Source of the DNA: DASWZN01 sp963841635
Lineage (GTDB): Bacteria; Acidobacteriota; Terriglobia; Bryobacterales; Bryobacteraceae
Assembly (NCBI GenBank): GCA_963841635.1
Contig: CAWJDO010000002.1
Location: forward strand, 3,038,001 to 3,102,000
Length of the DNA stretch: 64,000 nt
Direction: 5' to 3'
Made by a program: the position numbers and the translations under genes. Shown piece after piece: positions 15,328 to 24,640 of the stretch (position 1 is its first letter; the number at the start of each line of letters is the position of its first letter). Under the pieces are notes generated by a model that worked only from the letters and a program-made list of their open reading frames with translations, was not told where the DNA came from and searched no databases.

Positions 15328-15793
15328 GGGGCGGGAGTGTTCGATTGCGGGACTAGGTTGAATGTGCACTTTTTTTATTTCCGCTTTTTGTGCGTGGCGC
15401 GCCGGGCTGAAGAATGAGGAGTTTGGGGCGGGTGAGGGGGCGTTGGGTGCGTCCAATTCGGCGCTAGGACCGTGTTGCATTTTTTTACTTTTCGGTTTCT
15501 TCGGGCGCGGCTGGCTGAGATTGAGGGGCCGGTGGCCGCGTGGGCGCTTGGGCGGTAGATTTGGCGTCGCGTAAACACAGTGCCACCTGGGACGAGCGTA
15601 AGGCCATGGATGCCGGTGGCGCAGGGGCAAGTTCCCGCAAGTGATTGAGGCGGAGGGGAATTTACTTTTGGGAATGGTGGGACCGTTGTTCAACGCCCAT
15701 TACGATTCCGGGCGTGTTGCCGAGCCCAAGCCTGCCGATCTGGGGCCGACCTCCCGGGTGTACTGGCGTGGCGACGTGGCAATCTGAGAGTCC
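15328..15793. other. Intergenic stretch with two T-rich motifs and a possible gene remnant
   Basis: No intact gene is supported. Two imperfect copies of a T-tract motif are visible: GCACTTTTTTTATTTCCGCTTT (15365-15386, given in two parts as GCACTTTTTTTA and TTTCCGCTTT) and GCATTTTTTTACTTTTCGGTTT (15477 onward). A short open frame ends in a TGA at 15785-15787, with GPLFNAHYDSGRVAEPKP and RVYWRGDVAI; it could be the tail of a decayed gene. The codon use in part of it is unlike its neighbours. Confidence 0.4.
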
Positions 15794-18700
15794 TCATCGC
15801 GAGGCGCGATCAGGCTCCAGGTCGGACCGCAGAGGTCTTGCCCGCGCCAGGTACTCCATCTCCTTGTCCAACAGCTGAGGGTTCCGGCAGACGTGGAAGG
15901 CCCACCTTCCCAACTGGCCCCAGTTGTTCACCGCCTCGACCCAACGGTTCGCCGCGGTGTGCTTCGCTTTTGTCTGGTCGTCTTCAAACCCTTTGATCTC
16001 GAGGACCACGGTCAAGCCGTTAGTCAGCCGGACCAGGAAATCCGGTTCATAGGCGTGGTCGATCCCCATGTATTCGTACGGGATCGTCAGCCCCATATGG
16101 TCGTTGCGGGCGTAGAACTGCACGGCATCGCTCGATTCCAACCGGAAGCCCGCGCTCGATTCCCACACCAAGTTGTCGAGCACCACCTGGTCGATGTGGC
16201 TCTTCATCGTCGCGTGGCAAGGGCGCGTAGTTTTGAAATCGACTTCAGCCGTGGTACCGAGCGGCTTATAGCGATTCGTGATCGGCATCAGCGGCGCCTC
16301 GCCTTCGGATTCGTCCGGCACGATGGCATCTCGTAGCCGCTCCACTATCCGCTGGACGTACTTCTCGAGGCCCAACTCGCACGGATCGCAGTTCTGGAAG
16401 TTTACTTTGCGGCGCACATAGTCGTCCACGTACCGGAACACCTGCGGGAAAAGCTGATGGCGCGACTGGAGCGACAGCACACGCCGCCTCCGGTCCTTCG
16501 CATCGGCACCCGCTACGGTCAACTGGTCAACGATGAGCCGCGCAATCTGAAACTCGATGGTCTGCAGGTGTGTTTCGTGGTAGTACTGCTCGCGATCCTG
16601 CTCCACGAACTGGAATGGGCTGCTGTGCGCCGACGAGCTGCCCTCTGCGTAGCCGACGGTGGGCCGCACGAACGTGGCGGTTGGTTCCCGGTTCGGCTCG
16701 ATGTCCAACACCGGCATCCCATCGACATCGCACCGGATCAGGTTCTTCCGCAGCGCGAAGGCATAGCCCTCCACCACCGGGAACCGCATCTCCATGGCCT
16801 TCCGTTCCGGCAGGGCACGTACATGGTTCTTGGGCCGGTCATCGGGCGCGGGCGCCTTCACGGGCCGCCCCTTGAACGGGATCACCGAGAACGGGATGCC
16901 GTAGACATCTACGTACTCGTCGGTAAGCAGGCCAGTCTTCGGATCGGGCACGTAGTCCATCCGCCGCAATCCGCGCCCCACTACCTGCTCGCAGAGAAGC
17001 TGGCTGCCGAAGGCCCGCACCCCCAGGATGTGAGTGACGTTGTTCGCGTCCCACCCCTCGGTCAGCATGGAGACCGACACCACACAGCGTACGTGCTCGC
17101 CTGGCTGGCCCGGCTTGCCCACGGTTGCCACCACCTGGCGCAGTTCCTCGGCGGCTTCCAGCCTCTTCTTCTTCGGGTCGTCGCTCTCGGCCTCGGCCAG
17201 CAGCTTGGTATCGATCCGGATCGTCCGGTTCACGTCGGGCGTGTTTGAGAAATGCTCGGGAAAAATCGCTCCCTGCCCGTACACCGTGGTCGTCTTACGC
17301 TTGCCGGATTTCGCCGGCTTCTGTTTGCCGTTCCCGTTTTCCTCTTCTTCTTCGCCGAGCACCTCGGCAACGTCCGCTTCGGTAACCGCTTCGGCTTCCG
17401 TTTCTCCGCTGATCTTCCGGTAGAAGATCTCGGCGATATCGGTGTTGTCGCAAACCAGGATGAGCACCGGCGGCACGTGCTCTTGTCCCGGCGTCGCCGC
17501 CTCCATCTGCAGAAACCGCTCCTTCCACTGCGAGGCGATCTGCAGCAGGGCGCCTTCGGCTTCGCGGTATATCACCTCCGGCTTGGGGCGTTTGGCCTTG
17601 CCGGGCCGCCGCTCGCCGGGTTCCAGGTTCTCGTTGATTGCCTTCCACAGCTTGAAGTACTTGGGATCCGGCCTCCCCGTCGTGTCCAATACCGGCAGGC
17701 GCGGAATCTTGACGATGCCGCTCTCGATGGCATCCACCAGGCCGAAGTCGCTCACGATCCATGGGAACGGCCTGCCCTCGGGGTAGCCGCTACCCTTCAG
17801 GTAGAACGGCGTCGCGGAGAGGTCCAAGCAGATCGAGATGCCCGGCTTGGATGCGGGATTGATGGTGCAGTTGTTGATGCGGTCCAAACCATCGAGCCAG
17901 ACGCGCGCCTCGACCACTTCCTCTTCCAGCGTCTTCCTCTCCTCGCTGGTCAAGTCCTCATCGGCGGACGCTGGACGCCAGCAGTGGTGTCCCTCATCGT
18001 TCATCACCATGATGGGCAGCCGGTCGTAGAGGTCTTCGAGCACCCGGCGCGCGAACGTGTCCGGCGTCTCCGGCCCCTTGTTGACCACCGCATAGCTCTT
18101 GCCGTTCTCGGAATGCTCGGATTCCGGCGCGAAGCGGTGCCAGTTCGTCACCAGCACTTTTCCGGATTGCAGCAGCGGCCTGTACTTGAGCGGAACGATA
18201 TCGAACGCCTCGTAATAGTTGTCCGGGCGCTCCGGGCGCAGCACCTGCAAGCGTTCCTTTACCGTCAGGTTCGGGCAGCAGATGAGAATCCCGTTTGGGA
18301 ACAGGGTGGTCGCAGGGTTCTGGCTGCGATTGCAGAAGGCCCACGCGACTACCATAGACATAACCACGGTCTTGCCGCTGCCCGTCGCCATCTTGCAGGC
18401 GATTCGGCGCAGCGCCGCGAGCGAGGCGTCTTGCCCCGGATCGATCAGTCGCGGAAAGAAGTCCTGGCCCGGATTGCTGAATGACGGGCGCTCTCCCGCA
18501 AGCAGCCGGTTGAGGTCCTCTTTACCGAGCTTCGGATTGCCGCGGATGCCGACCTTCGCTTGGAACCGGATCTCCAACAAATAGATGATCGTCTCGACGG
18601 CTTCGATCTGGCAGAAAAATAGCCGCCGTGCGCGGTCCGTGCGGGCCCAGTGGCGAAGCAGATCGCGCGTGACATTGCTCGCGCCCGGGTACCCCGCCTC

Positions 18701-18988
18701 GCGCCACTTGCGGACGTCCTCCCGCAAGGCGTTGACGAGGGGCAGATCGTCCCGCTCCTCCTCCGCGAGGCCGGTAAGGGTCAATTGCGCGCTACCGGTG
18801 CGCTCCGTCTTGTACCAGTAGCTCGCGGGGCGCCGGGTTCCGGCGCGGCTTGCCGCTCCCGTCTCCTTGTCGTAGATCCAATGGTCGCGCGGCTCTTCGT
18901 AGGGATTGCAGAGGATCGGCCGATCCACAGGCTGCACGGGTAGCAGGTCCTGACCTGGGATGACGGTGCTTCCGCTCTTGCGGGCCAT
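15794..18988 (-). CDS. res: Type III restriction enzyme, Res subunit (helicase-nuclease)
   Basis: 1064 residues. It has a superfamily 2 helicase core with Walker A ATGSGKT (201-207), the DEAD-like box DEGHH (331-335), LDLSATPF and the motif VI region CEQVVGRGLRRMDY near 680. The C-terminal part has a PD-(D/E)xK nuclease: HAYEPDFLVRL followed by VVLEIKGFEDD. This is the restriction subunit that translocates along DNA and cuts when it meets an unmodified site in the opposite orientation. It starts 3 bases after the mod stop, the usual mod-res order. It appears intact. If mod is dead, an active res would need explaining, since Res cuts only in complex with Mod. Confidence 0.92.
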   Translation of the reverse strand: MARKSGSTVIPGQDLLPVQPVDRPILCNPYEEPRDHWIYDKETGAASRAGTRRPASYWYKTERTGSAQLTLTGLAEEERDDLPLVNALREDVRKWREAGYPGASNVTRDLLRHWARTDRARRLFFCQIEAVETIIYLLEIRFQAKVGIRGNPKLGKEDLNRLLAGERPSFSNPGQDFFPRLIDPGQDASLAALRRIACKMATGSGKTVVMSMVVAWAFCNRSQNPATTLFPNGILICCPNLTVKERLQVLRPERPDNYYEAFDIVPLKYRPLLQSGKVLVTNWHRFAPESEHSENGKSYAVVNKGPETPDTFARRVLEDLYDRLPIMVMNDEGHHCWRPASADEDLTSEERKTLEEEVVEARVWLDGLDRINNCTINPASKPGISICLDLSATPFYLKGSGYPEGRPFPWIVSDFGLVDAIESGIVKIPRLPVLDTTGRPDPKYFKLWKAINENLEPGERRPGKAKRPKPEVIYREAEGALLQIASQWKERFLQMEAATPGQEHVPPVLILVCDNTDIAEIFYRKISGETEAEAVTEADVAEVLGEEEEENGNGKQKPAKSGKRKTTTVYGQGAIFPEHFSNTPDVNRTIRIDTKLLAEAESDDPKKKRLEAAEELRQVVATVGKPGQPGEHVRCVVSVSMLTEGWDANNVTHILGVRAFGSQLLCEQVVGRGLRRMDYVPDPKTGLLTDEYVDVYGIPFSVIPFKGRPVKAPAPDDRPKNHVRALPERKAMEMRFPVVEGYAFALRKNLIRCDVDGMPVLDIEPNREPTATFVRPTVGYAEGSSSAHSSPFQFVEQDREQYYHETHLQTIEFQIARLIVDQLTVAGADAKDRRRRVLSLQSRHQLFPQVFRYVDDYVRRKVNFQNCDPCELGLEKYVQRIVERLRDAIVPDESEGEAPLMPITNRYKPLGTTAEVDFKTTRPCHATMKSHIDQVVLDNLVWESSAGFRLESSDAVQFYARNDHMGLTIPYEYMGIDHAYEPDFLVRLTNGLTVVLEIKGFEDDQTKAKHTAANRWVEAVNNWGQLGRWAFHVCRNPQLLDKEMEYLARARPLRSDLEPDRASR

Positions 18989-18991
18989 CGG

Positions 18992-21667
18992 CTACCTCAC
19001 GTCCCCGCCGAGAGCGTGCACCCGCATCACCTCGTTGCCGCGCGGGTCGATCACTTTCACCGCGACGCTCTTGTGCTTGCCGGCGGCAAAAGGCAACGAA
19101 ACCGTGCCCGAGAACTGCTCGAATCGTTCCGGGTCCACGACGCCAGCCAGCGCCTTGCTTAGCTTTTCCCAAGCGCTACGGTCCGGAAAAAACGCCTGCG
19201 TGATACAGAACGTGCGCCCGTCGTAATCGCCATCCACAAACCAAGCCGCCACCTTCGCCGCGCCGGTGTCCACGACGCTGTTGTTCACGGGATCGTAGAC
19301 GTCCACGCCTTCCATCTCGACGGTGTACATGCCGTCGCGGTCCGGACCTTTTACCGTGGTGCGCGGGCGGCCGAAGACGGTGAACAACTGGCTGCCGGGT
19401 TGCTCTTTGAGCAGGCCGTTCATGCCGGGATTCACGTCCGGACGAATGTGCGCGATGTGGATGCGCATCTTGGGGTGGCCCTCGTCGATGGCCGCCTGCG
19501 CTGCGCCGTCGAAACTGAACCCGGCGAAGACCAGATCGTCGTAGCGCCGCGCGGCCGGCCGGATGACCTCTTCGATCATTTTTGCGGTGATGGGACCGTA
19601 CTGCGGACCGAACACCACGCCGACCGTGGCGTCGCCCTCCGGATCGCTGTCGGTTTCGCCGACGTTCGCCCACCGCCCTTCGGCATGGATGCCGGCTGAA
19701 CTGCCGGTGGCGTAAATCGGGTCCAGGCGTGTGAACTTCTTCTGTTTGTTATCCGGGAAGCGAACGCCGTCCATGCGGAGCAGACCCACCATCTTGCTCA
19801 AGTAGGCTTCGAGGTTTTGGGCGGACTCGCCCATCTGGACCTCACGGACGACGAAGGTGCCCGGCAGCTCGTCGGGCTCGCCGGCGAAGCCGGTTTCGAC
19901 GATTGTGGCGTCGCCGAGGGACATTTCGGGTGGTTGGACGGCTTCCACGGTGAAAGGCCCGCTGACGCGAGTGATCTTGCGGTCGACCTCGGGCTGGTCG
20001 ACCAGTTCTTCTTGATCGGCGTTTGCGGCGATGCAAGCGTTGACCTCGTCCATCTTGGCCCGCCAGGCCGCGCGGTATTCCTCGACGGCCCTCTTTAAGT
20101 CGGCGGGGTAATCTGGATCGGTGTCGAACGGCACGTCCCAGTGCCGCCAGGGCTTGGCTATCGGCGGCAGATCCCACCGACGGCGATCGGCTTCGCTGAT
20201 GGCCTTCTTGCCTTCGTACTTCTGCTTCAACGCGAGCTTGGCCCTCAACTCGTTGCGAAGTTTGTCCGAGAGGGACTTCAGCGCGGTGGATGCGGCGGCG
20301 AGAGTGGCGTCGAGGAGCGCCTCGTACTTCGTGAAAATTGGATCGAGGTTCGCGTTCTGTGTGATGCTCTTGAGAGTGATATGCGGGATTGTTTTGTAAA
20401 GAAACCCGCCGGCGACGCCCTCGGACTCATCCCGGAGTCTGAAGAAATCGTACTTCGCCGTGAGCACTCGTTGACGAGCGATCGCAATCGCCACACGGCT
20501 TGTGTCAACTGCGATCCAGCGGCGTCCCCACTGCTCGCAAATCTCAGCAGTTGTCCCACTGCCACATGTCGGGTCCAACACCAAGTCGCCCGGGTCCGTC
20601 GCCAGCAGGACGCAGCGTTCGATGATTCTTTCGTTCGTTTGTACGACGTAGACCTTCGGTTGGTACACATTGAAACCTGAAGATACGTCAGCCCACAGAC
20701 TGTTGATCGGAATCGCGGGGAAATCCTCGATGTATCTGACATAGCAGATGGTGTTGCCGATCTGCCTTGTTCGGATTCGCTGAGCACCCGCAAGCCGGTT
20801 CATGCCGGAGAGGTTCGTCTTCCACCCACCAGCGCCGGGTCCCAGGGTTTTTCCTTCCCACGAATATTCAAAGACAGTCGTGGTGCTTCTGCTCTGCGAT
20901 GTGAGATTGTCGAGACGGTACACACGGCCGCCCTCTGGCCGGGACTTCTCTCCGCGCTTCTCGGCTGGTTCGAGGGTGCGTCTCTCTCCGGTTGGGAGTT
21001 CGATGGCAGTGTACTCCTCTGCGCCCTCCAGCCCGAAGGACTTCGATCTGAACAAGCCGTGATGCTTGAGGCGGCCGACGTCCTTGGCGTACCAAAGGAT
21101 GTAGTCGACGACCCCAGACATCAATTCGGTTCCGAGGCTACTCGTCTTTGTGACACAGATCTCGCAGATATAGTTCCTGGCGCCAAATAGTTCGTCGAGG
21201 AGCATGCGGACGCGGTGTACGTTCTCATCACCGATCTGCACGAAAACGCTGCCGGTGTCGCTCAGCAGGTCCTTGGCGACCGCTAGGCGCTCGCGCAGAT
21301 AGCTCAAATACGAATGCACACCAAGACTCCAGGTGTCCCTGTATGCCTTAACCATCTCGGGCTCGCGCGTCAGGTCCGACTCGTTGTCCTTGACTTCGCG
21401 TTTGCCAATCTCCGACTGGAAGTTACTACCGAACTTGATCCCGTACGGGGGGTCCATGTAGATCATCTGGACCTTCCCCGCGAGATCCTCGCGCCGGGCC
21501 AGCGACGACATGACCTGGAGGCTGTCGCCCAGGATCAGGCGGTTCGACCAGTCCACATCGTGCTGGTAGAACTGGACGGCCTCGTTGTACTCCTGCTCCG
21601 GGTCCGCGAACAGCGAGCGGTTGACGTCTTCACGCGCCGCTACTTTCAGGATCGCTTGCGCACTCAC
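18992..21667 (-). CDS. mod: Type III DNA methyltransferase Mod (main body, N-terminus shifted out of frame)
   Basis: 891 residues from the GTG at 21667, although the open frame continues to 21823. Methyltransferase motif IV is MDPPYGIKFG (Asp72) and motif I is DPTCGSGTTAEI near 350. DPPY before the SAM motif is the beta-class order usual for type III Mod. Homologues carry about 110 more residues at the N-terminus. Those residues are present just upstream in another frame (21793-22041), and the frame directly before the GTG encodes the matching linker (LEWAGKQEARSF and VALHIHERV). A one-base deletion between 21793 and 21823 therefore separates start from body. Whether the GTG allows an active short form is unknown. 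Confidence 0.85.
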   Translation of the reverse strand: MSAQAILKVAAREDVNRSLFADPEQEYNEAVQFYQHDVDWSNRLILGDSLQVMSSLARREDLAGKVQMIYMDPPYGIKFGSNFQSEIGKREVKDNESDLTREPEMVKAYRDTWSLGVHSYLSYLRERLAVAKDLLSDTGSVFVQIGDENVHRVRMLLDELFGARNYICEICVTKTSSLGTELMSGVVDYILWYAKDVGRLKHHGLFRSKSFGLEGAEEYTAIELPTGERRTLEPAEKRGEKSRPEGGRVYRLDNLTSQSRSTTTVFEYSWEGKTLGPGAGGWKTNLSGMNRLAGAQRIRTRQIGNTICYVRYIEDFPAIPINSLWADVSSGFNVYQPKVYVVQTNERIIERCVLLATDPGDLVLDPTCGSGTTAEICEQWGRRWIAVDTSRVAIAIARQRVLTAKYDFFRLRDESEGVAGGFLYKTIPHITLKSITQNANLDPIFTKYEALLDATLAAASTALKSLSDKLRNELRAKLALKQKYEGKKAISEADRRRWDLPPIAKPWRHWDVPFDTDPDYPADLKRAVEEYRAAWRAKMDEVNACIAANADQEELVDQPEVDRKITRVSGPFTVEAVQPPEMSLGDATIVETGFAGEPDELPGTFVVREVQMGESAQNLEAYLSKMVGLLRMDGVRFPDNKQKKFTRLDPIYATGSSAGIHAEGRWANVGETDSDPEGDATVGVVFGPQYGPITAKMIEEVIRPAARRYDDLVFAGFSFDGAAQAAIDEGHPKMRIHIAHIRPDVNPGMNGLLKEQPGSQLFTVFGRPRTTVKGPDRDGMYTVEMEGVDVYDPVNNSVVDTGAAKVAAWFVDGDYDGRTFCITQAFFPDRSAWEKLSKALAGVVDPERFEQFSGTVSLPFAAGKHKSVAVKVIDPRGNEVMRVHALGGDVR

Positions 21668-21792
21668 GCGCTCGTGGATGTGGAGCGCGACGGGATCGAC
21701 GGCGAACGAGCGTGCCTCCTGCTTGCCTGCCCACTCCAGCCACGGTTCGTGGACGCGCAGCGCCTCAGCGAGTGCCCACGCTTCGGCCCCCG

Positions 21793-22041
21793 TCAGTGCG
21801 CGCCGCTGGCGGTAGCCAGCAATTCAGGCAACTCGTCCGTGCGGCCGGTCGGATCGAAGCGCAGTTCAGGCGGGCGGCGGGGGCTGTACACGTACTCGGC
21901 CTTCGGCAACAGGGGTACGTAACCTTCGGCGGCGATCTTGGCCGGTGGGTTGTTCTTGCGGGTCGCCGCGGGGAACCGGTAGTCGATCACCTTGTCGAGG
22001 CTACTGTCGGCCGCAGCCTTCGCCTTCTTCTTGTTCGCCAT
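21793..22041 (-). pseudogene. mod: N-terminal fragment of type III mod, separated by a frameshift
   Basis: 82 residues, MANKKKAKAAADSSLDKV ... ELLATASGAH. The lysine-rich start, RKNNPPAK and the YVYSPRRPPELRF stretch match the beginning of long type III methyltransferases. In those proteins this region runs straight into the WAGK...HIHER segment. Here a TGA at 21793 ends it, while the neighbouring frame stays open from 21823 downstream. The two frames overlap by 31 bases, so a single base change restores one long protein. It may be a real mutation, a phase-variable switch or an assembly error; the overlap has no long simple repeat. Confidence 0.75.
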
Positions 22042-22161
22042 GATGTGATCTCAGGACAACCCAATGATTGTATCTGCTTGTCGATGTGCGCGCTAGGACG
22101 GGGACGAAGCCTCATCCTCGCCAGGCCCCCTCTTCCGGCGGTAAGATCAACGTTTGGAACT

Positions 22162-22374
22162 ATGGACGAGAACCGCATCACGATTGAGCCCGGCAAGCGG
22201 TCCGGCCAGCCTTGCATACGGGGTCTCAGAATAACGGTCTGGGACGTGCTCGGCTGGCTCGCGGCCGGCATGAGCGAAGAGCAGATCATTACCGACTACC
22301 CCGAACTGGAGGAAGACGACTTCCTGGCGGTCTTCGAGTATGCCGCGCGGGTGGGCCGCCGGGTCGCTCTGTGA
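22162..22374 (+). CDS. DUF433 antitoxin-like protein
   Basis: 70 residues, full length for DUF433 (VapB45-type). Motifs are ITIEPGKRSGQPCIRGLRITV, then the helix-turn-helix region VLGWLAAGMSEEQIITDYPELEEDDFLAVFEYAA. Proteins of this kind are usually the antitoxins of DUF5615 PIN-like toxins encoded directly downstream. The expected toxin start (GTG at 22371) overlaps this stop, but that gene is broken. The antitoxin reading frame itself is intact. Confidence 0.9.
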   Translation: MDENRITIEPGKRSGQPCIRGLRITVWDVLGWLAAGMSEEQIITDYPELEEDDFLAVFEYAARVGRRVAL

Positions 22375-22708
22375 GACTGCTCCTGGACGAGAACCTGTCT
22401 CGCCGACTGGTTGAACGTTTGGCCGTCCCTGTTTCCCGGCTCGACTCACGTTGCATCTGAGGGACTGCTCCAGGCTCCGGACACCCGTCTCTGGGAGTAC
22501 GCAAAAGCTGGCGACCTTGCGATCGTGACGGCAGACGCAGACTTCTATGAGCTGGCGACCACGTTCGGGCCGCCGCCGAAGGTAATCTGGCTGCGGGGGT
22601 GCGATTTACCCCACCGCTGTGGCAGAGCGTCTGATTCGGCGCGAAGCAATTCGGGTGGCCGCGTTCCTTCAGGACCACGAGCAGGCGGTGTTGATCCTCA
22701 CACCGTAG
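22371..22708 (+). pseudogene. DUF5615 PIN-like toxin, broken by two frameshifts
   Basis: Starts with GTG overlapping the antitoxin stop. Frame 1 gives MRLLLDENLSRRLVERL, the family's N-terminal acidic motif. After about 22430 the homology moves one frame over: FPGSTHVASEGL, LWEYAKAGDLAIVTADADFY and KVIWLRGCDLP. After the CCCC run near 22612 it moves again: AVAERLIRREAIRVAAFLQD, ending with a TAG at 22706-22708. Both changes are +1 shifts near short C runs. In this state no toxin could be made. Sequencing error at homopolymers is a possible alternative. Confidence 0.75.
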
Positions 22709-22876
22709 ACGAGGGTTCGCCAGTCACCTGAGGGCCGCTGCGCAGTTGGCTTGCCGGGCGAGAAAAGGCCGAGGCGCATTCAGGGTGGCCAGCCAAGCCA
22801 CTGGCCCGGTGCCTCGAAGTCTGGCGATCGGAAGTGGACGCGCCCCCCGGGTTGGAAGGCTAGCTGGGTTCGCGGC

Positions 22877-23716
22877 CTACCGCTCGCGCGCGGCGGCCGG
22901 AATCGGAAGCGAGGCGTAGAAGCGGCGGAGGCGTTCGCGGTATTCGGGACCGGCGGTTTCCCGCAGGTCGTTGTGATCGCCGCCGGGGACGGTCCAAAGT
23001 GTTTTCGGGCCGGGGGCGGCGTCGCAAAGCTCGCGGCCCAGGCGGTAGGGCACGGTCTGGTCGTGGTCGCCATGGATGAGCAGGAGCGGCACGTGGACGC
23101 GCGCGATCCTCGATTTCGAGTCGAAGCCCCAGACCACCAGCGGGCCGATGATGGGAAGCACGGTGTTCGCCTCGGCGCGGAGCGAGGTGAAGGGCGATTC
23201 GAGAACGAGGCCGGCGGCGGGGCGGCGCGTGGCCAGTTCCACGGCTACGGCCGAGCCTAGCGATTCGCCGTGGAGCACGATGGGCTTGCCCTTGGATGCT
23301 ACGAAGTCGTAGGCGGCGTCGGCATCCATCGAGAGGCCGCGCTCGGTGGGGTGGCCCTGGCTGCGGCCGTAGCCGCGGTAGTCGATGATCAGGACGTCGG
23401 AGCCGGCTTCCAGGATTTCACGGATGGCCGGGGCGCGGTGGCCGATATTGCCGGCGTTTCCGTGCAGGAACAACGTGGCGAGGCGGGAACCTTTGGACCC
23501 GGCCCACCAGCCGTGGATCTTCGTGCCGTCGCGGGCGCGGAGCCAGACGTCTTCGGCGCCGAGCGCGTCGCGCCAGGCCGGGTCCGGGATGCTCGTTGAA
23601 CCCTGGTAGATCACGCTTGCGGCGACCCAGTGCAGCATGGCGAAAAGGCCGGTTGCGGCCAGGGTGTAGAAGAGGACTCTTATTAGAATTGCCTTCGACA
23701 TTGCGTCGCTGATCAT
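22877..23716 (-). CDS. Membrane-anchored alpha/beta hydrolase (BEM46-like)
   Basis: 279 residues from the ATG at 23716; a second ATG at 23701 is nearly as good. An N-terminal membrane segment (ILIRVLFYTLAATGLFAML) is followed by a hydrolase domain facing the periplasm. It has FLHGNAGNIGHR, DYRGYGRSQGHPTE, nucleophile elbow HGESLGSAVA, Asp in LIHGDHDQTVPY and His in GGDHNDL. This set matches the BEM46/YqkD group, with unknown substrates. The gene lies downstream of the tandem repeat array, and its promoter region may therefore be partly made of array DNA. Confidence 0.85.
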   Translation of the reverse strand: MISDAMSKAILIRVLFYTLAATGLFAMLHWVAASVIYQGSTSIPDPAWRDALGAEDVWLRARDGTKIHGWWAGSKGSRLATLFLHGNAGNIGHRAPAIREILEAGSDVLIIDYRGYGRSQGHPTERGLSMDADAAYDFVASKGKPIVLHGESLGSAVAVELATRRPAAGLVLESPFTSLRAEANTVLPIIGPLVVWGFDSKSRIARVHVPLLLIHGDHDQTVPYRLGRELCDAAPGPKTLWTVPGGDHNDLRETAGPEYRERLRRFYASLPIPAAARER

Positions 23717-23732
23717 CTTGGAGTATCCAGAG

Positions 23733-24640
23733 GGCAAACCTTGGGACAGGCACCAATTTCGCGAAGGCGGCGAAATTGGGATCCAGTCCCCGGTTTGCGG
23801 ACAGTCGCCGGTTTGCGGATCATGCTACGAGCAGGGTCCACGGGGCAAACCTTGGGACAGGCACCAATTTCGCGAAGGCGGCGAAATTGGGATCCAGTCC
23901 CCGGTTTGCGGACGGTCGCCGGTTCGCGGATCAGGCTACGAGCAGGGTCCACGGGGCAAACCTTGGGACAGGCACCAATTTCGCGAAGGCGGCGAAATTG
24001 GGATCCAGTCCCCGGTTTGCGGATCATGCTACGAGCAGGGTCCACGGGGCAAACCTTGGGACAGGCACCAATTTCGCGAAGGCGGCGAAATTGGGATCCA
24101 GTCCCCGGTTTGCGGATCATGCTACGAGCAGGGTCCACGGGGCAAACCTTGGGACAGGCACCAATTTCGCGAAGGCGGCGAAATTGGGATCCAGTCCCCG
24201 GTTTGCGGATCATGCTACGAGGAGTATCCACGGGGCAAACCTTGGGACAGGCACCAATTTCGCGAAGGCGGCGAAATTGGGATCCAGTCCCCGGTTTGCG
24301 GATCATGCTACGAGGAGTATCCACGGGGCAAACCTTGGGACAGGCACCAATTTCGCGAAGGCGGCGAAATTGGGATCCAGTCCCCGGTTTGCGGATCAGG
24401 CTACGAGGAGTATCCACGGGGCAAACCTTGGGACAGGCACCAATTTCGCGAAGGCGGCGAAATTGGGATCCAGTCCCCGGTTTGCGGACGGTCGCCGGTT
24501 TGCGGATCGTGCTACGAGCAGGGTCCACGGGGCAAACCTTGGGACAGGCACCAATTTCGCAAAGGCGGCGAAATTGGGATCCAGTCCCCGGTTTGCAGAC
24601 GGCGAAAAGCCCGACCGTCGTCGGTTTGCAGATCATCTCG
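23733..24640. repeat. Nine-copy tandem array of 93/111-base hairpin units
   Basis: Units begin (GGCAAACCTTGGGACAGG) at 23733, 23844, 23955, 24048, 24141, 24234, 24327, 24420 and 24531. Spacings are 111, 111, 93, 93, 93, 93, 93 and 111. The 111-base form has 18 extra bases that duplicate the CGGTTTGCGGA region. Each unit contains the perfect inverted repeat CCAATTTCGC / GCGAAATTGG with a 7-base loop. This is enclosed by GGGAC/GTCCC and GCAAACC/GGTTTGC, so a long cruciform or RNA hairpin is possible. The copies are almost identical, which implies recent expansion. The array fills the gap between the glycosyltransferase stop and the hydrolase gene. Confidence 0.95.

Noticed and set aside
12949..15693. 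A single 914-codon leftward gene reaching upstream of ruvX
   Set aside because: Only the last 147 codons are RuvX; the rest is antisense to the permease and its partner and crosses a palindrome.
23733..24640. Array as a CRISPR locus
   Set aside because: Units are continuous and nearly identical, with no unique spacers, and no cas genes are in the window.
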